Of a stretch of 64,000 bases of DNA, positions 33,380 to 41,767 are shown piece by piece. This DNA is from Paenibacillus sp. Soil787. Its GTDB lineage: Bacteria > Bacillota > Bacilli > Paenibacillales > NBRC-103111. Both the position numbers and the translations under genes were made by a program. The number at the start of each line of letters is the position of its first letter. The first letter of the stretch is position 1. The stretch is from contig NZ_LMSP01000034.1 in the NCBI RefSeq assembly GCF_001429545.1, forward strand, positions 242,377 through 306,376, given 5' to 3'. The notes under the pieces were generated by a model. It was not told the origin of the DNA, made no database searches, and worked only from the letters and a program-made list of their open reading frames with translations.

Positions 33380-36049
33380 TTATCCTTTTAACTCCGCCAA
33401 TCGAGCAATCACTTTGTCCCGCTTATCGGCATAATCAGCAAGCTTTGCTTTTTCTTCCTCGATGACCTTGGCTGGTGCCTTGGCTACAAAGCCCTCATTG
33501 CCCAGTTTCTTCTCGATACGCTCTACTTCACCGTGCAAAGATTGTAATTCTTTATCCAAACGCGTGAGCTCTTGCGCAATGTCGATAAGACCAGCCAGCG
33601 GCAAGTAAAGCTCGGCTCCTGTAATGATAGCCGTCATAGCTTTCTCCGGAGCTGCCATCTCTGCGTCGATTTGGAGCAGGGATGTATTACAGAAACGCTT
33701 TAGGTATTCTTCATTGCTGCGGAGAATACTCAGCGTTTCGCTGCTAGCCGGCTTTACAAGCAGTTCAACTTTCTTACTCATCGGCACATTCACTTCAGAG
33801 CGAATGTTACGAACGGAACGAATAACGTCCATCAAGAGTTCCATCTCACGAACAGCGTCAGGCGATTCGAAAGCCTTATTCTCTACTGGCCAAGATGCAA
33901 GCGTAATGGTCTCACCCACATGCGGCAGATGCTGCCAAATCTCTTCCGAAATGAAAGGCATGAACGGATGAATCAAACGCTGTGTATGATCAAGAACGTA
34001 AGCAAGCACGGACTGCGTTTTACTCTTAGCAGCTGCATCTGCTCCATATAAGCTTAATTTACTAAACTCAATGTACCAATCACAGAGATCATCCCAGATG
34101 AAATTATACAGCAAGCGGCCAGTTTCGCCGAATTCATAACTGTCTATTAGACGCGTCACATCACGAACGGTTTCATTCAGGCGGTGCAGAATCCAGCGGT
34201 CTGCAGTACCCAGTTGACCCGTTAGATCAATATCCGCTGCGTTTACACCTTCGAGATTCATTAATGCAAAGCGAGAGGCATTCCAGATCTTATTGGCAAA
34301 ATTCCGCGCTTGCTCCACACGCTCCCAGCGGAAACGCAGATCTTGCCCCGGTGTGCTGCTCGTCGAAATCATATAGCGCATAGCATCAGCACCGTACTTC
34401 TCGATAACTTCAAGCGGATCGACACCATTGCCAAGTGATTTTGACATTTTGCGGCCTTCAGAATCCCGTACAAGACCATGCATTAATACATCTTTGAACG
34501 GAATTTGCTGTGTAAATTCCAGCCCCGTAAAGATCATGCGAGATACCCAGAAATAAATGATATCATAACCCGTTACAAGCACATTCGTCGGGTAGAAACG
34601 CTTCAAATCCTCTGTTTCATTAGGCCAGCCCAAGGTTGAAAAAGGCCACAATGCCGAGCTGAACCATGTATCGAGTACGTCATTGTCTCGATTCAAATTC
34701 GTGCTTTGGCAATGAGAACAAGCCGTAGCGTCCTCACGTGTTACCGTGATTTGAGCACAATCTGCACAGTACCATGCTGGAATCCTATGTCCCCACCACA
34801 ATTGACGAGAAATACACCAGTCACGAACATTTTCAATCCAGTTCAAGTACGTTTTCTCGAAGCGATCCGGTACGAAATTAACGCCATTGCCTGATTTTTG
34901 CGTATTAATCGCTTTCTCAGCAAGCGGCTGCATTTTCACGAACCATTGTGTTGACAAATAAGGCTCGATAACCGCACCACTGCGTTCACTGTGACCCACT
35001 TGATGGACATGCTCTTCAATCTTAATAAGAACACCTTGCTCCTTCAAATCCGCCACGATTTGCTTGCGGCATTCAAAGCGATCTAGCCCTTGATACGGCC
35101 CCGCATTCGCGTTCATCGTACCCGTTTCATCCATAACAAGAATTTGCGGCAAGTCATGGCGTTTCCCTACTTCGAAATCGTTCGGGTCATGCGCAGGTGT
35201 AATTTTAACAGCGCCGCTTCCGAATTCTTTTTCTACGTATTCATCCGCAATGACCGGAATCTCACGATTCACGATAGGGAGCAGCAGCATTTTGCCAATG
35301 AGGTGCTGATAACGCTCATCCTTAGGATGAACCGCAACCGCAGTATCCCCGAGCATCGTCTCAGGACGAGTCGTGGCAACAACGATTGAACCTGTTCCAT
35401 CCGTCGTTTTGTATTCTAAGTGATAGAGCGCGCCTTGCACCTCTTTATATTCTACTTCAATGTCAGATAGCGCTGTACGAGCCGCTGGATCCCAGTTAAT
35501 AATATAATTCCCGCGATAGATGAGGCCTTTCTCATAAAGGCTTACGAATACTTCACGAACGGCTTGTGATAGGCCCTCATCCAAGGTGAAGCGTTCACGC
35601 GAATAGTCCAGCGAGAAGCCCATTTTGGCCCATTGCTCACGAATCGTGTTCGCATATAGCTCCTTCCATTCCCACACCCTCTCCAAGAACTTCTCGCGTC
35701 CAAGATCATAGCGTGATTGTCCTTGCTCACGGAGCTTTTGCTCTACCCTGGTTTGGGTGGCAATACCTGCGTGGTCAGATCCAGGCAGCCAAAGTGCGTC
35801 ATATCCCTGCATTCGTTTGGTACGAATTAAAATATCCTGCAGTGTAAAATCAAGCGCATGCCCGATATGCAGCATGCCCGTAACGTTCGGAGGCGGGATC
35901 ACAATGGTGTAGGTTTCCGCATCAGGACGGGTGCCCGCTTTGAAAAATTCATTTTTAATCCAGTAATCATACCACTTGCGCTCAGCTTCTTTAGGATCGT
36001 ACGTAGTAGGCATTTGCAATTGTTCTTTGGTCTCATTAGCTTCTGTCAT
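33380..36049 (-). CDS. valS: Valyl-tRNA synthetase
   Basis: A class I aminoacyl-tRNA synthetase charging tRNA-Val. HIGH is at 61-64 (PPNVTGMLHIGHALD), KMSKS appears as GRKMSKSLGNGVDP near 530, a CP1 editing domain lies between, and a zinc-type CADC..CSHC cluster is visible around 425-445 (WYCADCAQ, ACSHCQS). The C-terminus is a coiled coil (about 825-889) that contacts tRNA. At 889 residues it is of normal length. GGAGGT precedes the ATG. Expression is controlled by the T-box leader upstream. Confidence 0.97.
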   Translation of the reverse strand: MTEANETKEQLQMPTTYDPKEAERKWYDYWIKNEFFKAGTRPDAETYTIVIPPPNVTGMLHIGHALDFTLQDILIRTKRMQGYDALWLPGSDHAGIATQTRVEQKLREQGQSRYDLGREKFLERVWEWKELYANTIREQWAKMGFSLDYSRERFTLDEGLSQAVREVFVSLYEKGLIYRGNYIINWDPAARTALSDIEVEYKEVQGALYHLEYKTTDGTGSIVVATTRPETMLGDTAVAVHPKDERYQHLIGKMLLLPIVNREIPVIADEYVEKEFGSGAVKITPAHDPNDFEVGKRHDLPQILVMDETGTMNANAGPYQGLDRFECRKQIVADLKEQGVLIKIEEHVHQVGHSERSGAVIEPYLSTQWFVKMQPLAEKAINTQKSGNGVNFVPDRFEKTYLNWIENVRDWCISRQLWWGHRIPAWYCADCAQITVTREDATACSHCQSTNLNRDNDVLDTWFSSALWPFSTLGWPNETEDLKRFYPTNVLVTGYDIIYFWVSRMIFTGLEFTQQIPFKDVLMHGLVRDSEGRKMSKSLGNGVDPLEVIEKYGADAMRYMISTSSTPGQDLRFRWERVEQARNFANKIWNASRFALMNLEGVNAADIDLTGQLGTADRWILHRLNETVRDVTRLIDSYEFGETGRLLYNFIWDDLCDWYIEFSKLSLYGADAAAKSKTQSVLAYVLDHTQRLIHPFMPFISEEIWQHLPHVGETITLASWPVENKAFESPDAVREMELLMDVIRSVRNIRSEVNVPMSKKVELLVKPASSETLSILRSNEEYLKRFCNTSLLQIDAEMAAPEKAMTAIITGAELYLPLAGLIDIAQELTRLDKELQSLHGEVERIEKKLGNEGFVAKAPAKVIEEEKAKLADYADKRDKVIARLAELKG

Positions 36050-36128
36050 AAGATTACCTCCATTACTATTATCTCTGTTAAACAGGCTTATAAGGCCTGT
36101 AAGTCATCTCACATCGGCGTCCATTCAA

Positions 36129-36405
36129 ACAAAAAAAACCCTCCGCCCGCAAAGGACGAAAGGCTTGCTTCCGTGGTACCACCTTCATTCCGCGCAGCTT
36201 CAAAAGAAGCGCGTGGCTCTCAAACAGATAACGGCTGCGGCCGGCGAATGCTAATGCTGCTCACCGCATAAACGGGCGCATACAATCACATTCACAACTC
36301 CAGGGCGACTTCGTTCGGTTGCTTCCTATGGAACCTTTCAGCGCTACCAGTTCCACTCTCTGAAGGGCTTACCGCCTACTACTCCCTATCAACGTTTCCA
36401 ATATT
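36129..36405 (-). promoter_or_regulatory. T-box leader of valS
   Basis: A tRNA-sensing riboswitch on the minus strand. The T-box core AAGGTGGTACCACGG is at 36171-36185. A terminator follows: CCTTTCGTCC-TTTGC-GGGCGGAGGG and eight T (36129-36161). Stem I carries GGGAGTAGTAGG and AGAGAG motifs, and the probable specifier is GTC (36307-36309, in GAACGAAGTCGCC), a valine codon, which fits valS. Uncharged tRNA-Val would stabilise the antiterminator. Confidence 0.9.
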
Positions 36406-36426
36406 ACTCAAAATGGTTTACATCAT

Positions 36427-36455
36427 ATGATATCGAACATTTGAAATAGAGTCAA
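36427..36455 (-). promoter_or_regulatory. valS promoter
   Basis: On the minus strand TTGACT (36450-36455), 17 bases, TATCAT (36427-36432), just upstream of the T-box leader. Confidence 0.75.
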
Positions 36456-36524
36456 TATATCATTCCAGTATTACCGTTTATACATAAAATATGCTTGCTT
36501 CCGAATGATGTTACGAAAATGAAT

Positions 36525-36561
36525 AAGAGCCTCCAGCCGCTATAAGCAGCCAGAGGCTCTT
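36525..36561 (-). terminator. Terminator after spoVID
   Basis: On the minus strand AAGAGCCTCTGGCTGC and GCGGCTGGAGGCTCTT form a long stem with one mismatch, followed by a short T-poor end (ATTCATTTTC). Confidence 0.75.
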
Positions 36562-36579
36562 GCCTATGTATCCTGATAT

Positions 36580-37602
36580 TTATCTAGGCAGATAAATAAC
36601 CTGACCAACTGAAATTTCTTGATCACTCATACGGTTGAGAAGTTGAAGCTCACGCGGGTTGACCTGATATCGTTTGGCAATAGATTCCAACGTATCTTCT
36701 TTTTGAACAATGCATAGTTTTAGTTTCCTGAACTCTTGCGTTCCTGAGTTGCTTTGAAGAAAGAGTCTCTTCCACTCCACAGCATCTATTCGCGTCTCTT
36801 CCGCAAGTGCAGCTTGCGCTTCTGCTTCTGCATTCCTCTTATCGGTTAAATACGAGCCTGCCTTAGAAAGCAGCGATTTAATACCGTACGGATTGATGTC
36901 AACAGCCTCATTGGCCTTTTTGCCAAAGGCGACCTTGAGTTCTTTCTTGTCTTCCGTAACCACCGTGCTATCTTGATGGGGGGTCGCTTTTAATTCGGTT
37001 TGTTCAATCTCCACGACAACGGCACCATCGTCAGAATCAACCTCATCTTGAACGGGGGCCACATATGGAATAGCAGCAGCAATAGACACTACATTCTCAG
37101 GTTCTCGTATGGTTGGAATTGCCGGTGGTTCCTGCAAAGGCTGCGGCTGATAGGGCATAGGTGGCTCGAAACTTGGGATGTTAACCTCATGAACGAAAGA
37201 AACTTCCTCTTCTTCCCGCCAGTTCTCTGGCGGAGCCGAAACAATTTCGACGCCTTGCAGGGAAAGAACACCTGTAACATTCAGACTTCGCGCTGATAAA
37301 AGATCAATATCAAAATTTTCAATTTCGACCTGAATATCTTCTACACGATGAATGCGATTCAAAGGTAATGTGATCTCGACTGGAATCAGATGCTCAAGTG
37401 ATCTGGGTGTATCCCTTTCTTCACTGAAATAATTACCCGTGAGCAGCAAGTTTCCTTTCAGGATTGCCTGATCATCCAAAGTAATTACCTGAATATGAGG
37501 AAGCAATTCTACATCATTTAATTCTTGTATCCCCGCCAAATCTTCTTGCAAATGAACTCGCTCATAGATATCGAACCTTAAACCTGGTTGTTGTTCAGAC
37601 AC
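36580..37602 (-). CDS. spoVID: SpoVID-like spore coat encasement protein
   Basis: SpoVID drives coat encasement of the forespore and interacts with SafA. The N-terminal domain (about 1-140: PGLRFDIYERVHLQED, GIQELNDVELLPHIQVITLD, LLLTGNY) resembles SpoVID, a long acidic Pro/Glu/Val-rich spacer follows, and a C-terminal LysM closes the protein (LCIVQKEDTLESIAKRYQVN, near 292). The best start is GTG at 37602, nine bases after AGGGAGG, giving 340 residues. Bacillus SpoVID is longer (575). Next to valS as in Bacillus; the usual neighbour ysxE is missing here. Confidence 0.85.
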   Translation of the reverse strand: MSEQQPGLRFDIYERVHLQEDLAGIQELNDVELLPHIQVITLDDQAILKGNLLLTGNYFSEERDTPRSLEHLIPVEITLPLNRIHRVEDIQVEIENFDIDLLSARSLNVTGVLSLQGVEIVSAPPENWREEEEVSFVHEVNIPSFEPPMPYQPQPLQEPPAIPTIREPENVVSIAAAIPYVAPVQDEVDSDDGAVVVEIEQTELKATPHQDSTVVTEDKKELKVAFGKKANEAVDINPYGIKSLLSKAGSYLTDKRNAEAEAQAALAEETRIDAVEWKRLFLQSNSGTQEFRKLKLCIVQKEDTLESIAKRYQVNPRELQLLNRMSDQEISVGQVIYLPR

Positions 37603-37719
37603 CGAATTAATCCTCCCTTCCATCAAATCCAGATGCTGGACAGCATTCGGATTGTTTGGCCATTTACTTGTTTGTCTTTAAAAGTATATGGGTGGGAAGG
37701 GCTAGGCATGACTACATTT

Positions 37720-38607
37720 TTACAGGGCTGAAACTTCTTCTAGTAATAGCTTGAAATCTTGCGGCAGTGGAGCATGCACGATGACCTGCTTTTGAGTAAC
37801 CGGATGATCGAATAAAAGCTTCTCTCCATGCAAGGCTTGGCGATGAAACAAACGCGATGAACCCCCGTATAGAGAATCCCCTACTAATGGGTGGCCTAAA
37901 TGACTGAGGTGGACCCGAATTTGATGGGTTCTCCCTGTTTCTAGCGTAAGTTCCACAAAAGCTGCTTTCTTCAATTGCTCTAAAACCCGATAATGCGTTA
38001 CCGCTTGATCACCGCTTGATGAAACTCTTCGCTTGCCTGAGATATAGCGATCTTTACCGATAGGTTCATCTATCGATCCTTGCTTTGTTCGGAATACGCC
38101 TTCAGCTAGCGCCACATAGCGTCTATCAATCCGTTTGTCACGCATGGCTTCATCAAGAAGCACATGCGCCCACTCATTTTTGGCATAAAGTACAGCGCCC
38201 GTCGTATCTTGATCTAAACGATGTATGTGCCGAACCCCGCAAGCCTGGCCAGTCGATTCAAAATAGAAGGCTACCGCCGAAGCCAATGTACCGCTTTGCC
38301 CTGCTTCTGCTGGATGTACGGACATGCCTGCCGGTTTATTAACGACAAGGCAAAAGTCGTCCTCATACAAAATGCCAAGATCATAAGGCTCCGGTCTGAA
38401 AGCAGCCTTCTCTTCAGGAAACACATGGAGTCGAATTTTGTCATCTTGAATCCGAATTAGGCCTTGAGAGGCTAGTCGGAGAAAATACTTTCTTGGAATC
38501 GGCAGAATAGCTGCTAATTCTTCTATAGCTCCTGGTTTAAGCGGCTTCCATAACGGATTTGGAATCGGGAGCTCCAACCATTCACCGCTGCGCTTCCACA
38601 CTGTCAT
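37720..38607 (-). CDS. RluA-family pseudouridine synthase
   Basis: Isomerises uridine in rRNA or tRNA. The catalytic motif HRLDQDTTGAVLYAK (Asp in HRLDxDTTG) is near 133-147, preceded by NKPAGMSVHP, and RTHQIRVHLSHLGHPLVGD near 226-244 is the third family motif. The N-terminal 80 residues form an S4-like part. At 295 residues it is normal for the RluA/YhcT group; the modified position cannot be read. Its ATG overlaps the stop of a 40-codon membrane ORF (ATGA), implying coupling. Confidence 0.92.
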   Translation of the reverse strand: MTVWKRSGEWLELPIPNPLWKPLKPGAIEELAAILPIPRKYFLRLASQGLIRIQDDKIRLHVFPEEKAAFRPEPYDLGILYEDDFCLVVNKPAGMSVHPAEAGQSGTLASAVAFYFESTGQACGVRHIHRLDQDTTGAVLYAKNEWAHVLLDEAMRDKRIDRRYVALAEGVFRTKQGSIDEPIGKDRYISGKRRVSSSGDQAVTHYRVLEQLKKAAFVELTLETGRTHQIRVHLSHLGHPLVGDSLYGGSSRLFHRQALHGEKLLFDHPVTQKQVIVHAPLPQDFKLLLEEVSAL

Positions 38608-38726
38608 TTAAGTGTTCCTTTACGAAAAGAGAGATAGATTACGAGCAAAATCACTAGAAAGACAAAAACAACGGCCATTAAATCTATTGGAAAATCAAAA
38701 AAGTAATATCGCTTCATAGAATCCAT
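38604..38726 (-). CDS. Small membrane protein (40 residues) coupled to the RluA-type gene
   Basis: An ORF too short for most gene finders. It reads MDSMKRYYFFDFPID, then a hydrophobic run LMAVVFVFLVILLVIYLSF, then RKGTLK and stop. The stop overlaps the ATG of the pseudouridine synthase (ATGA). AAGGAG lies two bases before the first ATG and eleven before the second (38717), so the start is uncertain. Composition (basic ends, single membrane helix, no charged residue in the helix) is protein-like. Family unknown. Confidence 0.6.
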   Translation of the reverse strand: MDSMKRYYFFDFPIDLMAVVFVFLVILLVIYLSFRKGTLK

Positions 38727-38889
38727 GACTCCTTAAGAAAATAGGGATTATGTACACTTTATTTTAACAATTACCAATAACAATTGCATGCTAAAATATG
38801 ATAATATAAGTCTTGTATTGTTTTTTTTCGACATTACTAATCAAAATATCTAATACACAAATAGAATAATAGAGCAGGAGAGGACAACC

Positions 38890-40344
38890 TTGGGTAGTTC
38901 AATATTAGAACATTTTCGGAGTTATAGTTGGCTGAAACGCACTTTTCTCGTCATAGCTGTATGTACTTTTCTTAGTTCAAGCTTCTTATTTCTAACTCCA
39001 CCTGGGAAATATTTGCGCGAATATTTGGCTAAAACGGTTATTACCACGCAGCATCGTGACTGGGCCTGGATTTTCGTTGGTGCTGAGCGTAGAGATCAGA
39101 TGGTTCTCGAAATGCAAAATTTGACCGAAATCAACTCTGTTGAAAAACAAGATTTGCGTGCGGTTCAATTTAATAAAAATCGTTCTAGAGAAGGTCTCGT
39201 GAAAGTCGAGGATATTTCTGGTCAGTTTTGGAAGGGCAAGAAAATGTATGTGTATGACCCACGAACGATTCGTGTCGTTGTACCCGCAAAGCAAGGTGAA
39301 GGGGAAAGAATTACCTCCATGGTAGAGCGTACTGGCGCTGCCGCTGGCGTAAATGGCGGAGGCTTCAACGATCCAGACGGACTTGGAAACGGATTTGCGC
39401 CAATTGGTGCTATTATGTCCGGCGGAGAAATTCTTTATACAGACCAAGAAGGCAGCGTTCCTCAACATATCGTTGGATTCACAAAAGAAGGCACACTCAT
39501 TATCGGGAAGTATACGATTGATGAGCTGCTCAAACTTGGTGTCACTGACGCCGTATCCTTCTATCCGCGTGTTATTGCTAACGGAAAACCGCTCATTACT
39601 AGCGGAGACGGAGGCTGGGGACGCGCACCTCGTACAGCTGTGGGACAAAAAGCCGACGGAACGGTTATCTTCATCGTGATCGATGGCCGACAAGCACACA
39701 GTGTAGGTGCAACTCTCAAAGAGGTACAGGATCTATTCCTCGCAGATGGCGTCATTAATGCTGGCTTCTTGGATGGCGGAGCTTCCTCCGAGATGGTATA
39801 CAACGATGAATTGATTACGAAGCCCTCCAGTCGTTATGGGGAGCGTCGCTTACCTTCTGCTTTCCTGGTTTTTGATCATCCTGACCAAGTAAAGGTCAAG
39901 AATGTTTGGGAAGGACTTAAGACAATCGATCCAGGTGGTGCCTATGACCACCCTGAATTCTTGAAAGAACAAGCAGAAAGAAAGGCCAACCCGCCTAAAG
40001 CAACAGCTACACCGAAAGCAACAACATCAACCAAGCCTGAATCCAGCAGTGAAGCTGTTAAGAATGGCACGTCTAATCCTCCTTCAGGATCAGACAATGG
40101 TGCGGTCAAACCAAGTCCGTCAGCGAAGCCTGAAACTTCACCTACAACCTCTACGAAGCCAAGTCCTTCTCCGAGTACAGGAACTGGCAACGCAGGCACA
40201 GGAAGCTCCTCACCAGGAGCTTCCACATCATCAAAGCCGAGCCCGACGCCTACACCGAGTACAAACCCTAACCAAGGGCAAACAAACAATGGGAATCCTG
40301 TATTGCCATCTCCAACCGCTGCTCCAACTACAAAAACAGAATAA
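38890..40344 (+). CDS. Exported phosphodiester glycosidase-family protein
   Basis: A 484-residue protein of the NAGPA/phosphodiester glycosidase family. One N-terminal membrane helix (about 17-37, TFLVIAVCTFLSSSFLFLTP), then the catalytic fold from about 85 to 340 with GVNGGGFNDPDGLG, GDGGWGRAPRTAVGQ, FIVIDGRQAHSVG and NAGFLDGGASSEMVYN, all typical of the family. Residues 365-484 are a low-complexity tail of Pro, Ser, Thr, Lys and Ala (wall-spanning type). The start is TTG after GGAGAGG. Its substrate is probably a sugar phosphodiester of wall polymer or glycan (inference). Monocistronic. Confidence 0.85.
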   Translation: MGSSILEHFRSYSWLKRTFLVIAVCTFLSSSFLFLTPPGKYLREYLAKTVITTQHRDWAWIFVGAERRDQMVLEMQNLTEINSVEKQDLRAVQFNKNRSREGLVKVEDISGQFWKGKKMYVYDPRTIRVVVPAKQGEGERITSMVERTGAAAGVNGGGFNDPDGLGNGFAPIGAIMSGGEILYTDQEGSVPQHIVGFTKEGTLIIGKYTIDELLKLGVTDAVSFYPRVIANGKPLITSGDGGWGRAPRTAVGQKADGTVIFIVIDGRQAHSVGATLKEVQDLFLADGVINAGFLDGGASSEMVYNDELITKPSSRYGERRLPSAFLVFDHPDQVKVKNVWEGLKTIDPGGAYDHPEFLKEQAERKANPPKATATPKATTSTKPESSSEAVKNGTSNPPSGSDNGAVKPSPSAKPETSPTTSTKPSPSPSTGTGNAGTGSSSPGASTSSKPSPTPTPSTNPNQGQTNNGNPVLPSPTAAPTTKTE

Positions 40345-40360
40345 ATCTTCTACATAAGTC

Positions 40361-40395
40361 GCAAAAGACCTGGCCACGTAGGCCAGGTCTTTTGC
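40361..40395. terminator. Bidirectional terminator, glycosidase and hemL
   Basis: GCAAAAGACCTGGCC-ACGTA-GGCCAGGTCTTTTGC, perfect 15-bp arms. Confidence 0.92.
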
Positions 40396-40407
40396 ATGTT
40401 CACTAAC

Positions 40408-41706
40408 TTATAATCGTTTCAACGCTTCGCGATGAGCATCAATTGTTGCATCAATATCTTCATCGGAGTGTACCGTAGATACAAACATCCCTTCGAATTG
40501 CGAAGGTGCAACCGAAACTCCCAAATCCAGCAAATGGCCAAAATAAGCATTAAACTTAGCTAAATCAGACGTTTTGGCTATATCGTAATTCGTGACTGTC
40601 TGCTCGGTGAAGAATGGACATATCATGGAACCTACTCGGTTTATTGTGCTTGCTACGCCAAATTCAGCAGCATTCCCAGCAAATCCAGCTTCGAGCTTCG
40701 CGGACTTGCGTTCCAATTCCTCATACACATTAGGCTCGTCCAATAAGGATAACGTTGCAAAGCCTGCTGCCATTGCTAGCGGATTGCCGGATAAGGTTCC
40801 CGCCTGATAGATTGGACCTGCAGGAGCAATCTGCTCCATGATGTCCAATCGGCCTCCATAAGCGCCAACAGGGAGTCCTCCGCCAATAACCTTACCTAGA
40901 CATGTTAAATCAGGTGTAACGCCGTACAAGCCCTGAGCGCAGTGTTTATGTACGCGAAAACCAGTCATCACCTCATCGAAGATCAGCAAGGAGCCATATT
41001 GCTGCGTAATCGTACGTAAACCTTGTAAAAACCCTTCAGCTGGTGGTACTACGCCCATATTCCCTGCAATCGGCTCAACGATGATAGCCGCGATTTCTTC
41101 CCCGAACTTTTCAAACACTAATTTAACGGACGCCAAATCATTGTAAGGCACGGTGATCGTATTCGAGGCCACGCTATTTGGAACGCCTGGACTGTCAGGA
41201 AGGCCAAGCGTAGCTACACCTGAGCCAGCTTTGATCAGCAACGCATCTGCATGTCCATGGTAGCTTCCTTCGAATTTCATGATCTTATCTCGCTTCGTAA
41301 ATCCGCGGGCTAACCGTAGGGCGCTCATCGTCGCTTCTGTCCCTGAATTTACCATGCGAACCATGTCAATGGATGGCACACGTTCAATAACCAGCTTTGC
41401 CATTTCCGTTTCTAGAAGCGTCGGAGCTCCGAAGCTCGTTCCCTTTTCGGCCGTACTTTTAATGGCTTCCAGCACGACAGGGTGAGCATGTCCTACAATT
41501 AGTGGGCCCCAAGAACCTACATAATCGATAAAGGTATTGCCGTCAATATCCGTTACGCGAGAACCTGAGCCCTTCTCCATGAACAAAGGTGTTAAACCAA
41601 CTGACTTGAAGGCGCGAACAGGACTGTTCACTCCACCAGGAATGATCTTCTTAGCTTCTTGAAAGGCAGCCGAAGAGCGCGTGTCGATTCTACTCGAATT
41701 TTCCAT
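40408..41706 (-). CDS. hemL: Glutamate-1-semialdehyde aminomutase HemL
   Basis: A PLP-dependent enzyme making 5-aminolevulinate. At 432 residues it is of normal length. The PLP lysine is in LGKVIGGGLPVGAYGG near 268; MKFEGSYHGHADALL and AGTLSGNPLAMAAG are family blocks. GGGGGTATG precedes the ATG. It is the last gene of the heme cluster, separated by 61 bases from hemY, and ends at a strong terminator shared with the convergent glycosidase. Confidence 0.97.
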   Translation of the reverse strand: MENSSRIDTRSSAAFQEAKKIIPGGVNSPVRAFKSVGLTPLFMEKGSGSRVTDIDGNTFIDYVGSWGPLIVGHAHPVVLEAIKSTAEKGTSFGAPTLLETEMAKLVIERVPSIDMVRMVNSGTEATMSALRLARGFTKRDKIMKFEGSYHGHADALLIKAGSGVATLGLPDSPGVPNSVASNTITVPYNDLASVKLVFEKFGEEIAAIIVEPIAGNMGVVPPAEGFLQGLRTITQQYGSLLIFDEVMTGFRVHKHCAQGLYGVTPDLTCLGKVIGGGLPVGAYGGRLDIMEQIAPAGPIYQAGTLSGNPLAMAAGFATLSLLDEPNVYEELERKSAKLEAGFAGNAAEFGVASTINRVGSMICPFFTEQTVTNYDIAKTSDLAKFNAYFGHLLDLGVSVAPSQFEGMFVSTVHSDEDIDATIDAHREALKRL

Positions 41707-41767
41707 AATTTCATACCCCCAGTAATCTATCTATGATAAATTTCAAATTAGATTTGGCTAAGCTTCG

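Noticed and set aside
38992..39699. 235-residue minus-strand ORF
   Set aside because: Antisense to the phosphodiester glycosidase, whose conserved motifs prove the plus-strand frame.
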